From the NCBI GenBank assembly GCA_003024785.1, contig PUQB01000173.1:2501-66500 (forward strand): a stretch of 64,000 nucleotides of DNA, given 5' to 3'. How positions within the stretch are numbered: the first letter of the stretch is position 1; every line of letters starts with the position of its first letter. Under the pieces are notes generated by a model that worked only from the letters and a program-made list of their open reading frames with translations, was not told where the DNA came from and made no database searches. This document shows, piece by piece, positions 49,564 to 59,850 of this stretch. A program made the position numbers and the translations under genes. This DNA comes from Selaginella tamariscina. Taxonomy: Eukaryota > Streptophyta > Lycopodiopsida > Selaginellales > Selaginellaceae.

Positions 49564-50366
49564 CTATAGCCTATGGTTCCCGTCCCAACAACTGAACTTT
49601 TGGTTTGACAACCTCAAAGCCCTCTGTTTGTACTCCGGCTGAGTAAGAGCTTGCTCGAAAGACTGGTGCTGCTTGTACTGAACCGTGTCCTTCAACAGCT
49701 CCGATAGCTCCTCAGTATTGAGTGGATCTCCAATAGACAGAATGAACAAGGCCGTGTTGCGTAGATGACCAGCCTTCTTCAACGATGACACCAGCTTGTC
49801 CAAGTCCCTTGGGTTCACTCGTCGAACCACCTTGTTCGAATGCATTCTACAGATTGGCACATCATGAGGATCACCAAGTCCCTTGATAATAATTTTGTCG
49901 AGCAGGTTCACTGAGCTCTCCAAATGCAGGCTGGCCGGCATGCTGTATAACTCCTTCGGCTCCTTATCGCTCTTCACCTTCTTGCCTTTTGGATCAGCTT
50001 TCCACAACCTCTCTTTTTGCTGACTGCCTCCTCCAAGTCGTCCTTGCTAAAAGAAAAAAGAGCTTCAACTGCCTCTGTCATCTGCACTTGCTCTTTAAGG
50101 ACTGCAACCTTAACGGATGAAGGAGGCAACTGCAACAAGCTCTCCGAGAAAGCTGTGATGGTTGATGGAGGCTAATTCTGCTCAACTGGTATTACTTGAG
50201 GTTGAGTCACTAAAGGATCCTCTTTTGCTACATTAGATGGTTCTCCTCTCTTTCCTTGCTTGTGCTTCGATATCTTCTTCTCTTCTCGTGGCTCTTCATC
50301 AGGCACAAGCTCTTGTAGACGTTTTGAAGCTTTCACCATTTTGCAGACTCTGGAAAGTAAACACAC
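49564..50366 (-). CDS. ParB/sulfiredoxin-like domain exon(s) of the minus-strand gene, unit 2
   Basis: Two frames, 50366-50172 (Lys/Glu-rich, KKISKHKQGKRGEPSN) and 50007-49564, appear to be one coding region with a break between. The second contains VRRVNPRDLDKLVSSLKKAG, then NTALFILSI, then FSCWDGNHRL. That order matches ParB-N/sulfiredoxin-fold proteins: an N-P-R-x-x-x-x-L helix start, a beta strand, then a D-G-x-H-R loop that binds nucleotide or catalyses. In bacteria and phages such domains are often fused to DNA methyltransferases (known). The downstream blocks in this gene include a methyltransferase-like stretch, so a similar fusion is possible; this is inference. The sequence is not present in unit 1, which is truncated. 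The region looks eukaryotic in context, with repeats and intron-like gaps. Confidence 0.5.
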
Positions 50367-50439
50367 AAGTCAATTGATTTGGAGACAAAAGGAAAAACAA
50401 AAACCAAAGATGAATAACCTTGTGGCTACCGACTCAGGC

Positions 50440-50760
50440 TAGATGGTGCTGACCCTCTCAGTCAGCACAAAAAAGTTGATGAGCAAAACCTGCTGACGAA
50501 GACCGGTTGGTGCTGACCCTCTTAGACGGCACATATGAGTTGTGGTTGCCAACTGAGCAGAATGGTGCCGTCTCTCTCAAATGGCACAAATGGGAAGACC
50601 CTTTAACTCTAGCATAAAAAAAAAACACATTGTGATATGGCACAAATGGGAAGACCCTTTAACTCTAGCATAAAAAAAAAAACACATTGTGATATGGCAC
50701 AAATGGGAAGACCCTTTAACTCTAGCATAAAAAAAAAAACACATTGTGATATGAATACTT
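50440..50760. repeat. Tandem repeats: degenerate ~60 bp units, then three ~57-58 bp copies
   Basis: Three near-identical copies of a unit starting ATGGCACAAATGGGAAGACC lie at about 50581-50752, each with a poly-A stretch of 10-11 bases. Upstream, about 50446, 50508 and 50562 have looser copies around TGGTGCTGACCCTCT. The array separates the minus-strand gene from the next retroelement. Confidence 0.8.
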
Positions 50761-50780
50761 GAGCTGCAAATTAATTGTAA

Positions 50781-50871
50781 GGATCATGGGTCATTTTTTG
50801 CCTTTCACAGGACTTGAACCTGAGACCTTTTAGCTAACACACATGTGTTAACCAACTGGTCCGTATGATCC
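50781..50871 (-). repeat. tRNA-like sequence (possible SINE head or LTR part)
   Basis: On the minus strand it starts GGATCAT and ends ATGATCC, a perfect 7-bp closing stem. Inside are CAGTTGGTTAACAC (D-arm/box A-like) and GGTTCAAGTCC (box B-like). The anticodon region does not form a standard 7-base loop and extra bases lie before the 3' strand, so it is not a functional tRNA gene as read. Confidence 0.4.
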
Positions 50872-51318
50872 TGGATGTTGAACTACACCATCAACAGCAA
50901 GGCGTATATTCATACGCATGTTCCAGACCAGTGTGGACCACACATTCCAGATCAATTGTGGATCACACATTCCAGACCAATTGTGGACCATACAATCCTT
51001 AGGACCTCAGATATATAAACAGGGTTCCAGTTCTAGGTTTCTCATAATCATTCAACACCAGTCTTCGGCCTTGTGTTTCATTTTGTATTCATTTCTTTCT
51101 TAAATACAATCTTCTCCTTTCAAGGTTCCACCCTTGTTCTAAAGGTTTTGCCCTTTGCACAAGGTCATGACAGTTTGAATGATTCTGAGGTAATGACAGC
51201 TTCTGTTTCCGCTTGTCATCGATCCCATTTTCTTTTTTCTCTCTTTTCAATTTTCTTTTCTTTTTCTTTTCTGATTTTCTTCTCTTTTTTCTTTTTGATT
51301 TTTCTTCTTCGACTCATC
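50872..51318 (+). other. Probable LTR/leader of the sushi-like gypsy element
   Basis: It contains a diverged ~25-bp tandem repeat (ATTCCAGACCA-TGTGGACCACAC) at about 50919-50992, a TATA-like ATATATAAAC near 51010 and pyrimidine-rich sequence before the gag ATG at 51319. No second LTR is present in the window, so boundaries cannot be fixed. Confidence 0.4.
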
Positions 51319-52769
51319 ATGTCTGAGCATGCTCTTCATGAGCAAGTTGTTGCCCTTTAGTAGTAACTCAAACAACTACACCTGGAGAATGATCAGCTCC
51401 GACAGCGTGCGAATTCTCTAGAGCCAAAGATCAGCATGCCCGAAAAGTTCGATGGTACCCGATCGAAGTTCTGAAGTTTTCTCAATCAAGTTTGTCTGCA
51501 GATCGTGATGCAGCCGAGGCGCTACAGCATAGAACCCATTAAGGTTGGATTAATCAGGTCGCTGCTTTCTGATTTTGCTCTTTCATGGTTCTTAGCCTTG
51601 CTGGAGAACAATGATCCGATCCTTGGAATTTTGACGAATTTGTGGAACGGTTCACGGCGATGTTCAGTGACGTGGATCATGAGAGTGCTGCCATCACCAA
51701 AACTCCATCAGCTTCACCAAGGGGGTATGTCGGTAGCAGAGTACGCATCAAAGTTTCAACTTCTTGCTTGTGATGTCACATGGGGAGATCGTGCTCTCAA
51801 GGAGGTTTTCCGGTCGGGGTTGCAGGACGAGGTCAAAGACATGTTGCTGAATTTTCCGGTTCCGGAAACCTTCACCAGCATGATTGAGTTGGCAATTCGT
51901 TGTGACAACTGGTTGATCAAGCGAAAACAAGAACGTTGGCATCCTTCTTTCTTCTTGGTGCCGTCTTCTTCCATTTCTGTAGTCCCTGTTCCCTCATCTG
52001 CTGATTCATCATCTTCCTCAGTAGAACCATCCCTAATGGAATTAGGGCGATCACGCTGAGGCAAGCTTTTGCCAACCGAACGTCAGAAGCGGATTCAGTA
52101 CAAGCTTTGTTTGTACTATGGGGACCCGTACCACAAGTTGGAGAATTGTCATCGACGTCCAAAACAAGTTCGTGAAGTGGCCCTTGCTGTGCTGCTGGGA
52201 AACGAGAAGATCCAGCCCGAATAGGAGCCGTCCGGCTGGATTGCCGTGGAACAACTCATGTTCCTCAAGGCTCTTCACTCATAATATCTTCCCTTCCTCA
52301 TCTTGGATTCATTCCATCCGCGAAGGTGTGCAAGCCGTTCCATGTTCTGGTGCAGCTGAAGACACCAGAGGTGGAGTTCTCTGGTAAAGCTTTGATGGAT
52401 AGCGGAGCGAACGCAAATTTCATCGACAAAAATTTTGCTGTCAGGCACAGGATCCGTCTATATCCTTTGAAGACTTCTGGTTCTATACGGGTCGTTGATG
52501 GACGAGATATCAAATCTGGAGCGGTAATAAATGACACGGAGTTCGTTGAGGTCGTTGCTTGCAGTGTTGTGTGAAACATCTCCTTCAGTGTTGTTTCTAT
52601 TCCAGACTCTATGATTATCCTTGGTTTGCCGTGGATCGAGTTGGTGGATCCTAGTTGGAGAGAACATTTCATGAACAGTTTCCCAGTTGTTTCAACTCCA
52701 GCCACACTCTTTGATTCTGATCCTGTTCCAGTTCCTCCTCCACTTCGAGTCTCACATATCACCTTGAAG
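51319..52769 (+). pseudogene. gag and protease of a sushi/chromovirus-like gypsy element, truncated before RT
   Basis: Gag begins MSEHALHEQVVAL and has MPEKFDGTRSKF, LLSDFALSWFLALLENNDPI, VAEYASKFQLLACDVTWGDR, FRSGLQDEVKDMLL and AIRCDNWLIKRKQER, the order seen in sushi-type Ty3/gypsy Gag. A degenerate knuckle near 52100 ends PYHKLENC. Protease follows as FSGKALMDSGANANFIDKNF and SMIILGLPWIELV. The coding region stops at 52769, where the Tat-like LTR begins; no RT or integrase of this family is present. Confidence 0.75.
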
Positions 52770-53407
52770 CCAGCCAATGCGGACAAGCGATGGGATGAAG
52801 CACCGGATAAGGAAGGTACCTCAAGTACAAACTGATAGCGATCGATGTCAGGCGGCGGCGTAACCAAGCGTAGATCCGATCGTTCGAATCAACTACCTAG
52901 GGTACATAGGACAGCACATGGGCAAAAATGTGACAGGCAGGACTCTGTCACCAGGCGGCAGACCAGTAGGAAGGCGCCACCTATACCTAGGGTCTAGTGT
53001 TAGGTAACCCACTATATAAGTAGGAAGGCGGGTAGTGGGTTGGGGTCTTTTAGGAGTCAAGTCTGCGTCTTATATCTTGCTCCTCTGTCAGAGATAGTTT
53101 GTACTCAGACAGGCAATATAATATATCCATATTCCTTCTATTCACCTTACAAACGGGTGTTCCCCACTTGTCCTATTCTTGGGCTTAGCAACACTCTCTG
53201 CCAAATCACCGTAGTAGAACTCCCCCTACCCTGTACACGGACCCTCGCGGCATCCGGTAGAGGCCATCCAACACCTTCCACCACTTCCGAGGTAAGGCCA
53301 GGCTTGCCGGTTTGGACCCCCGGAGTTGGACGCTCTCCACAGCGTCCTGGTGACCACTGTAGCTTCCTGAGAAGCACCACATCTAGCCTGTAAGTCCCCG
53401 ACGACCA
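52770..53407 (+). repeat. 5' LTR of the plus-strand Tat-like element (start missing)
   Basis: It ends CCCCGACGACCA like the minus-strand relative. A TATA-like CTATATAAG is at about 53012-53020. Comparison with the 3' LTR shows that the first ~29 bp are absent. Confidence 0.85.
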
Positions 53408-53411
53408 TTTG

Positions 53412-53429
53412 TGGTGACCACAGAGGGAT
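53412..53429 (+). other. Primer-binding site, plus-strand Tat-like element
   Basis: TGGTGACCACAGAGGGAT follows the LTR by four bases. Its first ten bases are the exact complement of GTGGTCA-CCA, the predicted 3' end of the tRNA-Arg at 3170-3240 with the next base A and added CCA. Confidence 0.65.
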
Positions 53430-53567
53430 AAATAGTACACAGAGATGCAGTTCACTGTAGCAAGTAGAGTTGCAGCTCGAAGGAGAGCCGGGATTAACTT
53501 GTTCAAACAAATAGAGATTGACGAGCAACAGCTGGCCAGGAGGATGTGACAAGCCGACCGAGGGAGG

Positions 53568-55600
53568 TTGATGGAAGGGGGTGAGGCACCTCGGTTGCCG
53601 CAATCGGCCCCTACCTCACCTACCCGATGGAACAACGAAAATGCCGCATGGCCGAATCTCCGAGCAGCAGTAAACACGGCACACCAGCAGCAAAGGCGGT
53701 CACACGCCACCAACGAAGAAGAAGGATATGAAGGAACTGCAGCATGTTCGGACGTCAGCATGTGGGTATGAACAGCACCTAGACAGGTGACTTTGCCCAA
53801 CAACAACCTACGATGCAGAATGGGATGGATGGCAGGATGATGAAAGCCCTCCACCTCTCGACGTAGGCGAAAATGATGGCCACGATGAGCCCCCACACCA
53901 AAGAGCAGAACCCGTGTTCGGCGAGTACCCCAAAGGAGGAAACCTCGCATAGGACAACTCTAGGAAAGGCAGGCCTGCGACAGAGGCAGGAATCTCGAGG
54001 GCCGAAAGCAACACAGATAGCGATGGGGGATGTGAGCCGGAAGTCCAGCGTGGCCAACACCACAACGGACATAAGTAGGAAACCCAGGGCCGTCATCACC
54101 CACCAGGGTGATGTGGGGGGCCCGTGGCTGCCTAGAAAGAGGCGAGGAAGAGCCTCATCCGGAAGGCCCCCATAGGGAGGGGCATCGATTGCCAACAAGG
54201 CAACCTCTACACTAGGAGTTCAGCCAATCGGATGACACAACAGGCCAGGGTGGTTACTAGGATGAGAACCCAAGGCTTTGGAAGACCGGGGTACACATGA
54301 GACGACCACCTGTGCAAAGACGACTGGACGTCGATGAGCTGACGGACTGGGAGGAGGCACCAGAAAGAGGGGCCGCATAGTGGCCACTCTGAAGAAGGGA
54401 CGAGAGGAATTCGTCCAAGGGCAGGAGAGATTCGCCCGAGCGACTAGTATCGCACCGACCCATGAGGGAAATCCGCCGGGGCACACAGCAGAGCCGGAAC
54501 CATCACCAGATGAGGGGATACCATCTTGGGGTGAGGAGGAATCACCCCATTGATCACGACCATCTAGACGTCGTGGGGAGATTCCGTGCACAATCCTACA
54601 AAACCACTCGTTGGAGGAGGGAATACCATCCAGCCAAGGTAAGCTGCACCGCCAGCCGTTAGGTTGGTCCCACGGAGGGGGGCCCCGAAGGACAGTCGGG
54701 AGCCCGTCCTTGTCATCCACCCTCAATAGGAGGGCAAGGCCGTGAGGAAGGGGAAAGGTATCCGCAAAATACATGGACATGGACTACACCATGTCCAAAG
54801 CGGAGGGTCTAGATTGGAACACTTCTCAGGCACAACGAGACGCCATGGGAACCAACTCGCTTACTTTACTAGCCTGCGCGCTCAATCGGATGCAGGAGAG
54901 CACCGTAACAGTGCCCTTACCCGCATTCTGTGGAGCGAAGGGGAAGATGCAGACCAACACGTACACAAGTTTGAATAGGTGTGCAAACTTCGGAGTGTAA
55001 TTGACAATCATAAGAAGCTGAGTGCCTTCGCATGCACTCTAGACAAGAACGCACACGCCTAGTGGATGCGATTCCATGAGGCAAACGAAGGAGCTTGCTA
55101 GGAAACCGCATGAAGGGCGTTTCTGGATACCTTCTGAGAGGAAAAGAGTGAAGAGGAGGTGATCCACAAGTTAATGAGCTTGAAACAAAAAGCAAGAGAA
55201 TCAGTCGACGAATACACAGTCCGCATGCTAGGGTATATCGCCGCCCCAATTGACTTGACCAAGAAAATGTGGTACCGAAAGGGACTACGGCCGAAGATCC
55301 GCAAGTGGATCGGCTTAGATGACGATCGGACGTTCGACAAGTTACTTCGGTATGCCAAGAAGGCTGAGAAGTGGGAAGCTGAAAGATGCCAAGCGCAGGA
55401 CAAATTGGACGCAGAAGGGGCCAACGACACCACCATGAACAAGAAAGACCTCTCGGACGTTCCCAATCCGACCTGGAAGGAGAGATAGAGGGGGGCCAGC
55501 GAGCACGAGCAATCCCAACGAAGGGAGACCTACAGAGCGATCACAAGGCAGGAGGACCTAGCAGCGACTCTTGCTCAATTAGGATACACAATGCGTAGGG
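53568..55600 (+). pseudogene. gag region, plus-strand Tat-like element
   Basis: It starts MEGGEAPRLPQSAPTSPTRW. The capsid core at about 55010-55490 contains LSAFACTLDKNAH, SVDEYTVRMLGYIA, DLTKKMWYRKGLRPKIRKWI and LLRYAKKAEKWEAER. Stops and shifts interrupt it. Confidence 0.75.
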
Positions 55601-55865
55601 ATAGATATTGCAAAAGTATGTAATGTCCATGGATCCCACAACACAGATGATTGTTACCAGCTAACCAAGCTCCTAAGCAGCACGCCAGGGTCGTCGAGTG
55701 ATAGGAGGCGGATCACCTGGGGGACCAATGGTATGGGGCCGCAGTGGTGGCCAACCCCACCATAGATCGCGGTCAGGAGACCACAACCAGAAGTTGCGCT
55801 CCTGGGAGCGACAACAAATTTGACCGAGGTACAACGACAAAAATAGATGGTCGGAACGCCGAGAG

Positions 55866-56983
55866 TTGATATGCACGCTGTGCAGTGAACACCATCCATT
55901 GTACCCATGCCCCTGGATCGCAATGCTCAAACCCATATTGGAAGCACATGTACCAAAAGCCACAAGGGTGGCCGAGGGACCAGCCCCAGCCACAGCAACA
56001 CTAGGTCCCACACCACAGGCCCACCATGTAGAGATGTCACCCCCCAAGCTGCAATGCGGGGCAATCACGAGGTCACAAGCCCACAACAACGAGACAACCA
56101 GTTGACTTGGAGGAGGAAGACAACGGGGAATCTAGTGGAGGAAGTGGCAATCGAACTTGGAAAACTAGGTCAGTGGGAGCAAAGACGCGCTAAGGTGGAA
56201 GCGGCTGCAAAACAGGTGAGACTAGCACAGGGCGCAGAGGCTAGGGCAATGAGGATGCACGAGGCCCTCGCTGCAAAGATGGAGAAAACCCAAGTGTCGA
56301 TAACCTTAGGAGAACTACGTTATCCCCCAAGGCTTTATGAAGTCCTCACCAAACCCTAGAACACGAACCAAAGCAAGAAACCCTAAAGTTCGTGATGACG
56401 TGGCAACCCATGTGCCACATGGCGCCTCAATGCAAGCAAAAATATATTATGTAACGGAGGATATTTTGTTTATAAAAAAAATCATGTGTGTGAGAGAGAG
56501 CTGCATGGCCCAACAGTCGTGGCCCAAGGGTCGCAACAACAGCGGTAGACTTTGTGAACAATGTATCGCCATACCTGTTCAAGTGGCAGGCCGCACAATC
56601 CACAATGTGATCATAGATGGGGGATCAGGCGTAAATATCATATCCACAGAACTCCATCAACAACTGGGATGCGTCCCCCGGAGCCCTCACCCTTCCTCAT
56701 ACGCATGGCGAACCAAGCCAAGTGGTTCCTAAGGCATCATGAGGGAGGTAAGCATCCGGATCCAGAGCATCAAGTTCCTAATAAATGTTCGTCCTTGACA
56801 TGCACTCAAAAGGAAGGTTCGACTTACTCCTGGGCCGGCCATGCTTCGGGGTGCAAGGGTACAACACGATTGAAAGAAGCAGCAGATTTGGTTCCCGTCA
56901 AGGAGGGGTCATATCTTTACTGTGAAAAAAGTCCCGGCGCCACCATCGGAATTCCGACCCAAGAATACCATCTCCCAAACTAG
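55866..56983 (+). pseudogene. Zinc knuckle and protease region, plus-strand Tat-like element
   Basis: Knuckle CTLCSEHHPLYPC lies at about 55872-55910. Protease is marked by NVIIDGGSGVNIISTELHQQ near 56605-56665, again with D-G-G. A stretch around 56430-56510 looks unrelated to the minus-strand copy and contains poly-A and a GA run. Confidence 0.65.
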
Positions 56984-57219
56984 GGAGAGGGGTTGGATGA
57001 TGAGGAAGAAGCGGCCATCCTAGCATGTTTACCATAGCTATTCGTCATAGGAAGGTGGGATCCTCGACAGGAAGTACGGGAGTCAGCCACTACGTACCTA
57101 ATGACTCGACTAGAAACTGGAGCAAACACTCTAGAAGTTCAAATCTCGAGGTGGCCTGTTCTGTGGAAGAAATGTGGAGTGTAGCCCCATTGGCCTAGGA
57201 AGAGTACCGTAGCAAGCCG

Positions 57220-58190
57220 ATGTATGGGTGGAACATAACTCCCAAAGCAGCAGTCAAGCAGGTCAACATAGGCACTGACGAAGACCCCCGACTAATAAAT
57301 GTTAATGCTCACATCGGAGAAAAGCTAGAAGAGCAGATTACTGACTGTCTCCGTAGATACAGGGAGGTATTCACTTGGACCTATCACGACCTAAGGGGAG
57401 TACCGCCGAAGTTGTGACAACACCGAATTAAACTAAAACCCAACACTCGACCTAGCCGGCAACAACGTTACTGCATCAACCCAAACTATGCCCGAAAAGC
57501 CAAGCAGAGATTGACAACTTCGTCTACCCCATCGAGAACTCGGAATGGCTGTCACCAATTTGATCGTACCAAAGAAGGACAGTCGACTAAGGATTTGCAT
57601 AGATTACCAACAGCTGAATGCCGCCATGGAGAAGAACCCGTTCCCTATCCCATTCACAGAGGTCATCCTAGAAGACGTAGCAGGCCACGAGATGTACTCG
57701 TTCATGGACAACTTCAGTGGATACAACCAGGTGACAATCACAGCTGAACACTAAGCCAAAACTGCATTCATCACGGACTAGGGTGCTTACGCCTTTAGAG
57801 TTATGCCGTTCGGACTTTGCAACGCTCCAACCATGTTTTCAAAGGTTGGTCTAGCGGGTATTCCCGGACAACCTCACAAATTTTGTCCAAGCATTTTTGG
57901 ACGACTTCATAGCTTATGGACCAGTGGAAGACCATGTGACACACCTAGAATGGGTATTCCGGCACTGCTAGGAATATGGGATATCTCTTAAACCCCTCAA
58001 AGTGCGTATTTGGCATGGCCGTGGGAAAGTTGCTAGGGCACATCGTTTTCAGGGAAGGCATCACGGTGGACCCAGGTTTAGTAGGAGCACTGGCCAAAAT
58101 GCCTCCTCCACAAAACGTCACGGAACTCAGGGGAAAGCAGGGTTCTACCGCAAGTTTATCCGAAAGTATGCCGATAGGGCCTAACCAATG
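57220..58190 (+). pseudogene. Reverse transcriptase, plus-strand Tat-like element
   Basis: Motifs in order: VPKKDSRLRICIDYQQLNAA, NPFPIPFTEVILEDVAG, YSFMDNFSGYNQVTI, AFRVMPFGLCNAPTMFSKV, the catalytic FLDDFIAY near 57895, and LNPSKCVFGMAVGKLLGHIV. Several frame changes and in-frame stops occur between motifs. This is the RT that the minus-strand relative lacks. Confidence 0.85.
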
Positions 58191-58680
58191 ACCAAATTAC
58201 TCACCAAGGAGGCACCGTACGAATGGACCGCCCACCGACATGCGGCCTTTGAAGACATAAAGTGCCAGCTGGTGAAAGCACCCATCCTCATCCCACCAGA
58301 TTGGAACCGATAGTTCCACCTGCAAATGGATGGCTCAAGCATAGCGGCGGGTGTGGTCCTATCCTAGGAGGACGACGAGAGGATGCTCCAACCCATAGCG
58401 TACGGAAGTCGACTCATGACGCCAGCTGAATGCAACTACTTAGTGACCGACAAAGAATGCCTGGCAGTCATCTATGGGGTATCCAAGTTTTGCCATTACC
58501 TTCTGGGTAACCACTTCATATTGATCGTAGATCACCATGCTCTGCTGTACCTCGTGAACAAACCACAGCTCACCGGCGGCCGGCTCAGTGGATACTCCTC
58601 TTGCAGGAGTTTGAGTTTACTATAGTTCATAAGGCAGGTAAACTCCACGTATCACCAGGCCTCCTCTCCCAAATAACGAG
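58191..58680 (+). pseudogene. RNase H, plus-strand Tat-like element
   Basis: PYEWTAHRHAAFEDIK, QPIAYGSRLMTPAECNYLVT, DKECLAVIYGVSKFCHYLLG and VDHHALLYLVNKPQLTG give the gypsy RNase H signature. Confidence 0.8.
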
Positions 58681-58894
58681 CGGTGAACCAGCGGAAAGCC
58701 ACCGATTTGCTTGACATATCAAATGCTGACCTTTTCAGGACAACTGTTGACCAAGGCACATTACCACGAACAACCGAACCAAGGACCAGCCCGGACGTTC
58801 CAAGTGGCAACAAACCGATATGGCACTACCTCACCAGCAAGTTAAATGGCCTCTCTGGCACACCGGTAACACATAGACAAAGCCTGGCCCGAAG

Positions 58895-59850
58895 GTGCTT
58901 ACCGTTCCAGCTGATCGGGGATCAGCTATAAAGCGAGGGAGGGATGACATACTCCGGAGATGCCCACTGACCTGGGAAATTCTCGAGATTGTTGAGGCAG
59001 CTCACGCGAGACTGGGGGTAGGACACTTTGGGGAGACAAAATGGCCAGGAAGATCCTACAAACAGACTCTGGTGGCCAACAATCTTCCGGGATGCCACCA
59101 AGGTAGCAAGGAGTTGTACCGATTGTCAACGAATAGGCAAACCCACGCAGGCCAAGGCATGGAGTACCACCCCTGGCAGGAATGGCGGCATTTGAGAAGT
59201 GGGGCCTGGACTTGTAGGGCCTATCAACCCAAGGGCCCACACGACACACTCCAGGTACATCGTAGTGGCAACGGATGCCACAAAATGGGTAGAAGCAAAG
59301 GCACTCAAGGAGCAACACAGACAGACAGCGAGGTTCATCTATACAAACATTCTGACACGGTTCAGATGCCCACTGGAGCTATGTGGACCAAGGGAGCCAC
59401 TTCATCAACGAGACGGTCCGAGAATTGGTCAACGCATTTGTCATAAGCATCGCACATCAACAACCTACTATCCACAGGGAATGGACAGGCCGAGTCCACA
59501 AACAAGGTGTTGGTCACCATCTTGAGGAAGCTCTGCCACAGGGAACCCAGGCGTTGGGAAGAAATGCTACCATCAGTGTTATGGGCGTACGGACAACATT
59601 CAAAATGCAAGGAACAACACCCTTCCAGCTAGCCTATGGTCTGGAGGCCATCATGCCATGGGAGTTCACCATACCCAGCTTACGGACGAGCCTGGACCAC
59701 AGGATCACGGACGAACCAGCATGTGAAAAGACTGGAATAGCTGGAACAACTAACGAAGTACGATTCCTAGCACAGTTGACGAGAGAAAACGACAACAGCA
59801 GACCAAACAAGCTAGGACAGGAAAAAGAAACTCCGAGAATATAAACCAGG
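58895..59850 (+). pseudogene. Integrase, plus-strand Tat-like element
   Basis: The core is visible in mixed frames: EKWGLDLVGPINPRA (first catalytic Asp), YIVVATDATKWVEAKAL, DQGSHFINETVRELV (second Asp) and HREWTGRV (near the position of the catalytic Glu), followed by TTPFQLAYGLEAIMPWE. Heavily frameshifted. Confidence 0.75.

Noticed and set aside
49564-50366. ParB-like sequence as bacterial contamination
   Set aside because: It lies in continuous sequence with plant-type repeats and intron-like gaps, and its downstream exons are shared with unit 1.
50581-50752. CRISPR-like array
   Set aside because: Copies are contiguous tandem repeats without unique spacers, in a eukaryotic genome.
53147-55466. 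Long minus-strand frames opposite the plus-strand Tat-like gag region
   Set aside because: LTR, primer site and gag/pol motifs all run on the plus strand; minus frames lack family motifs.
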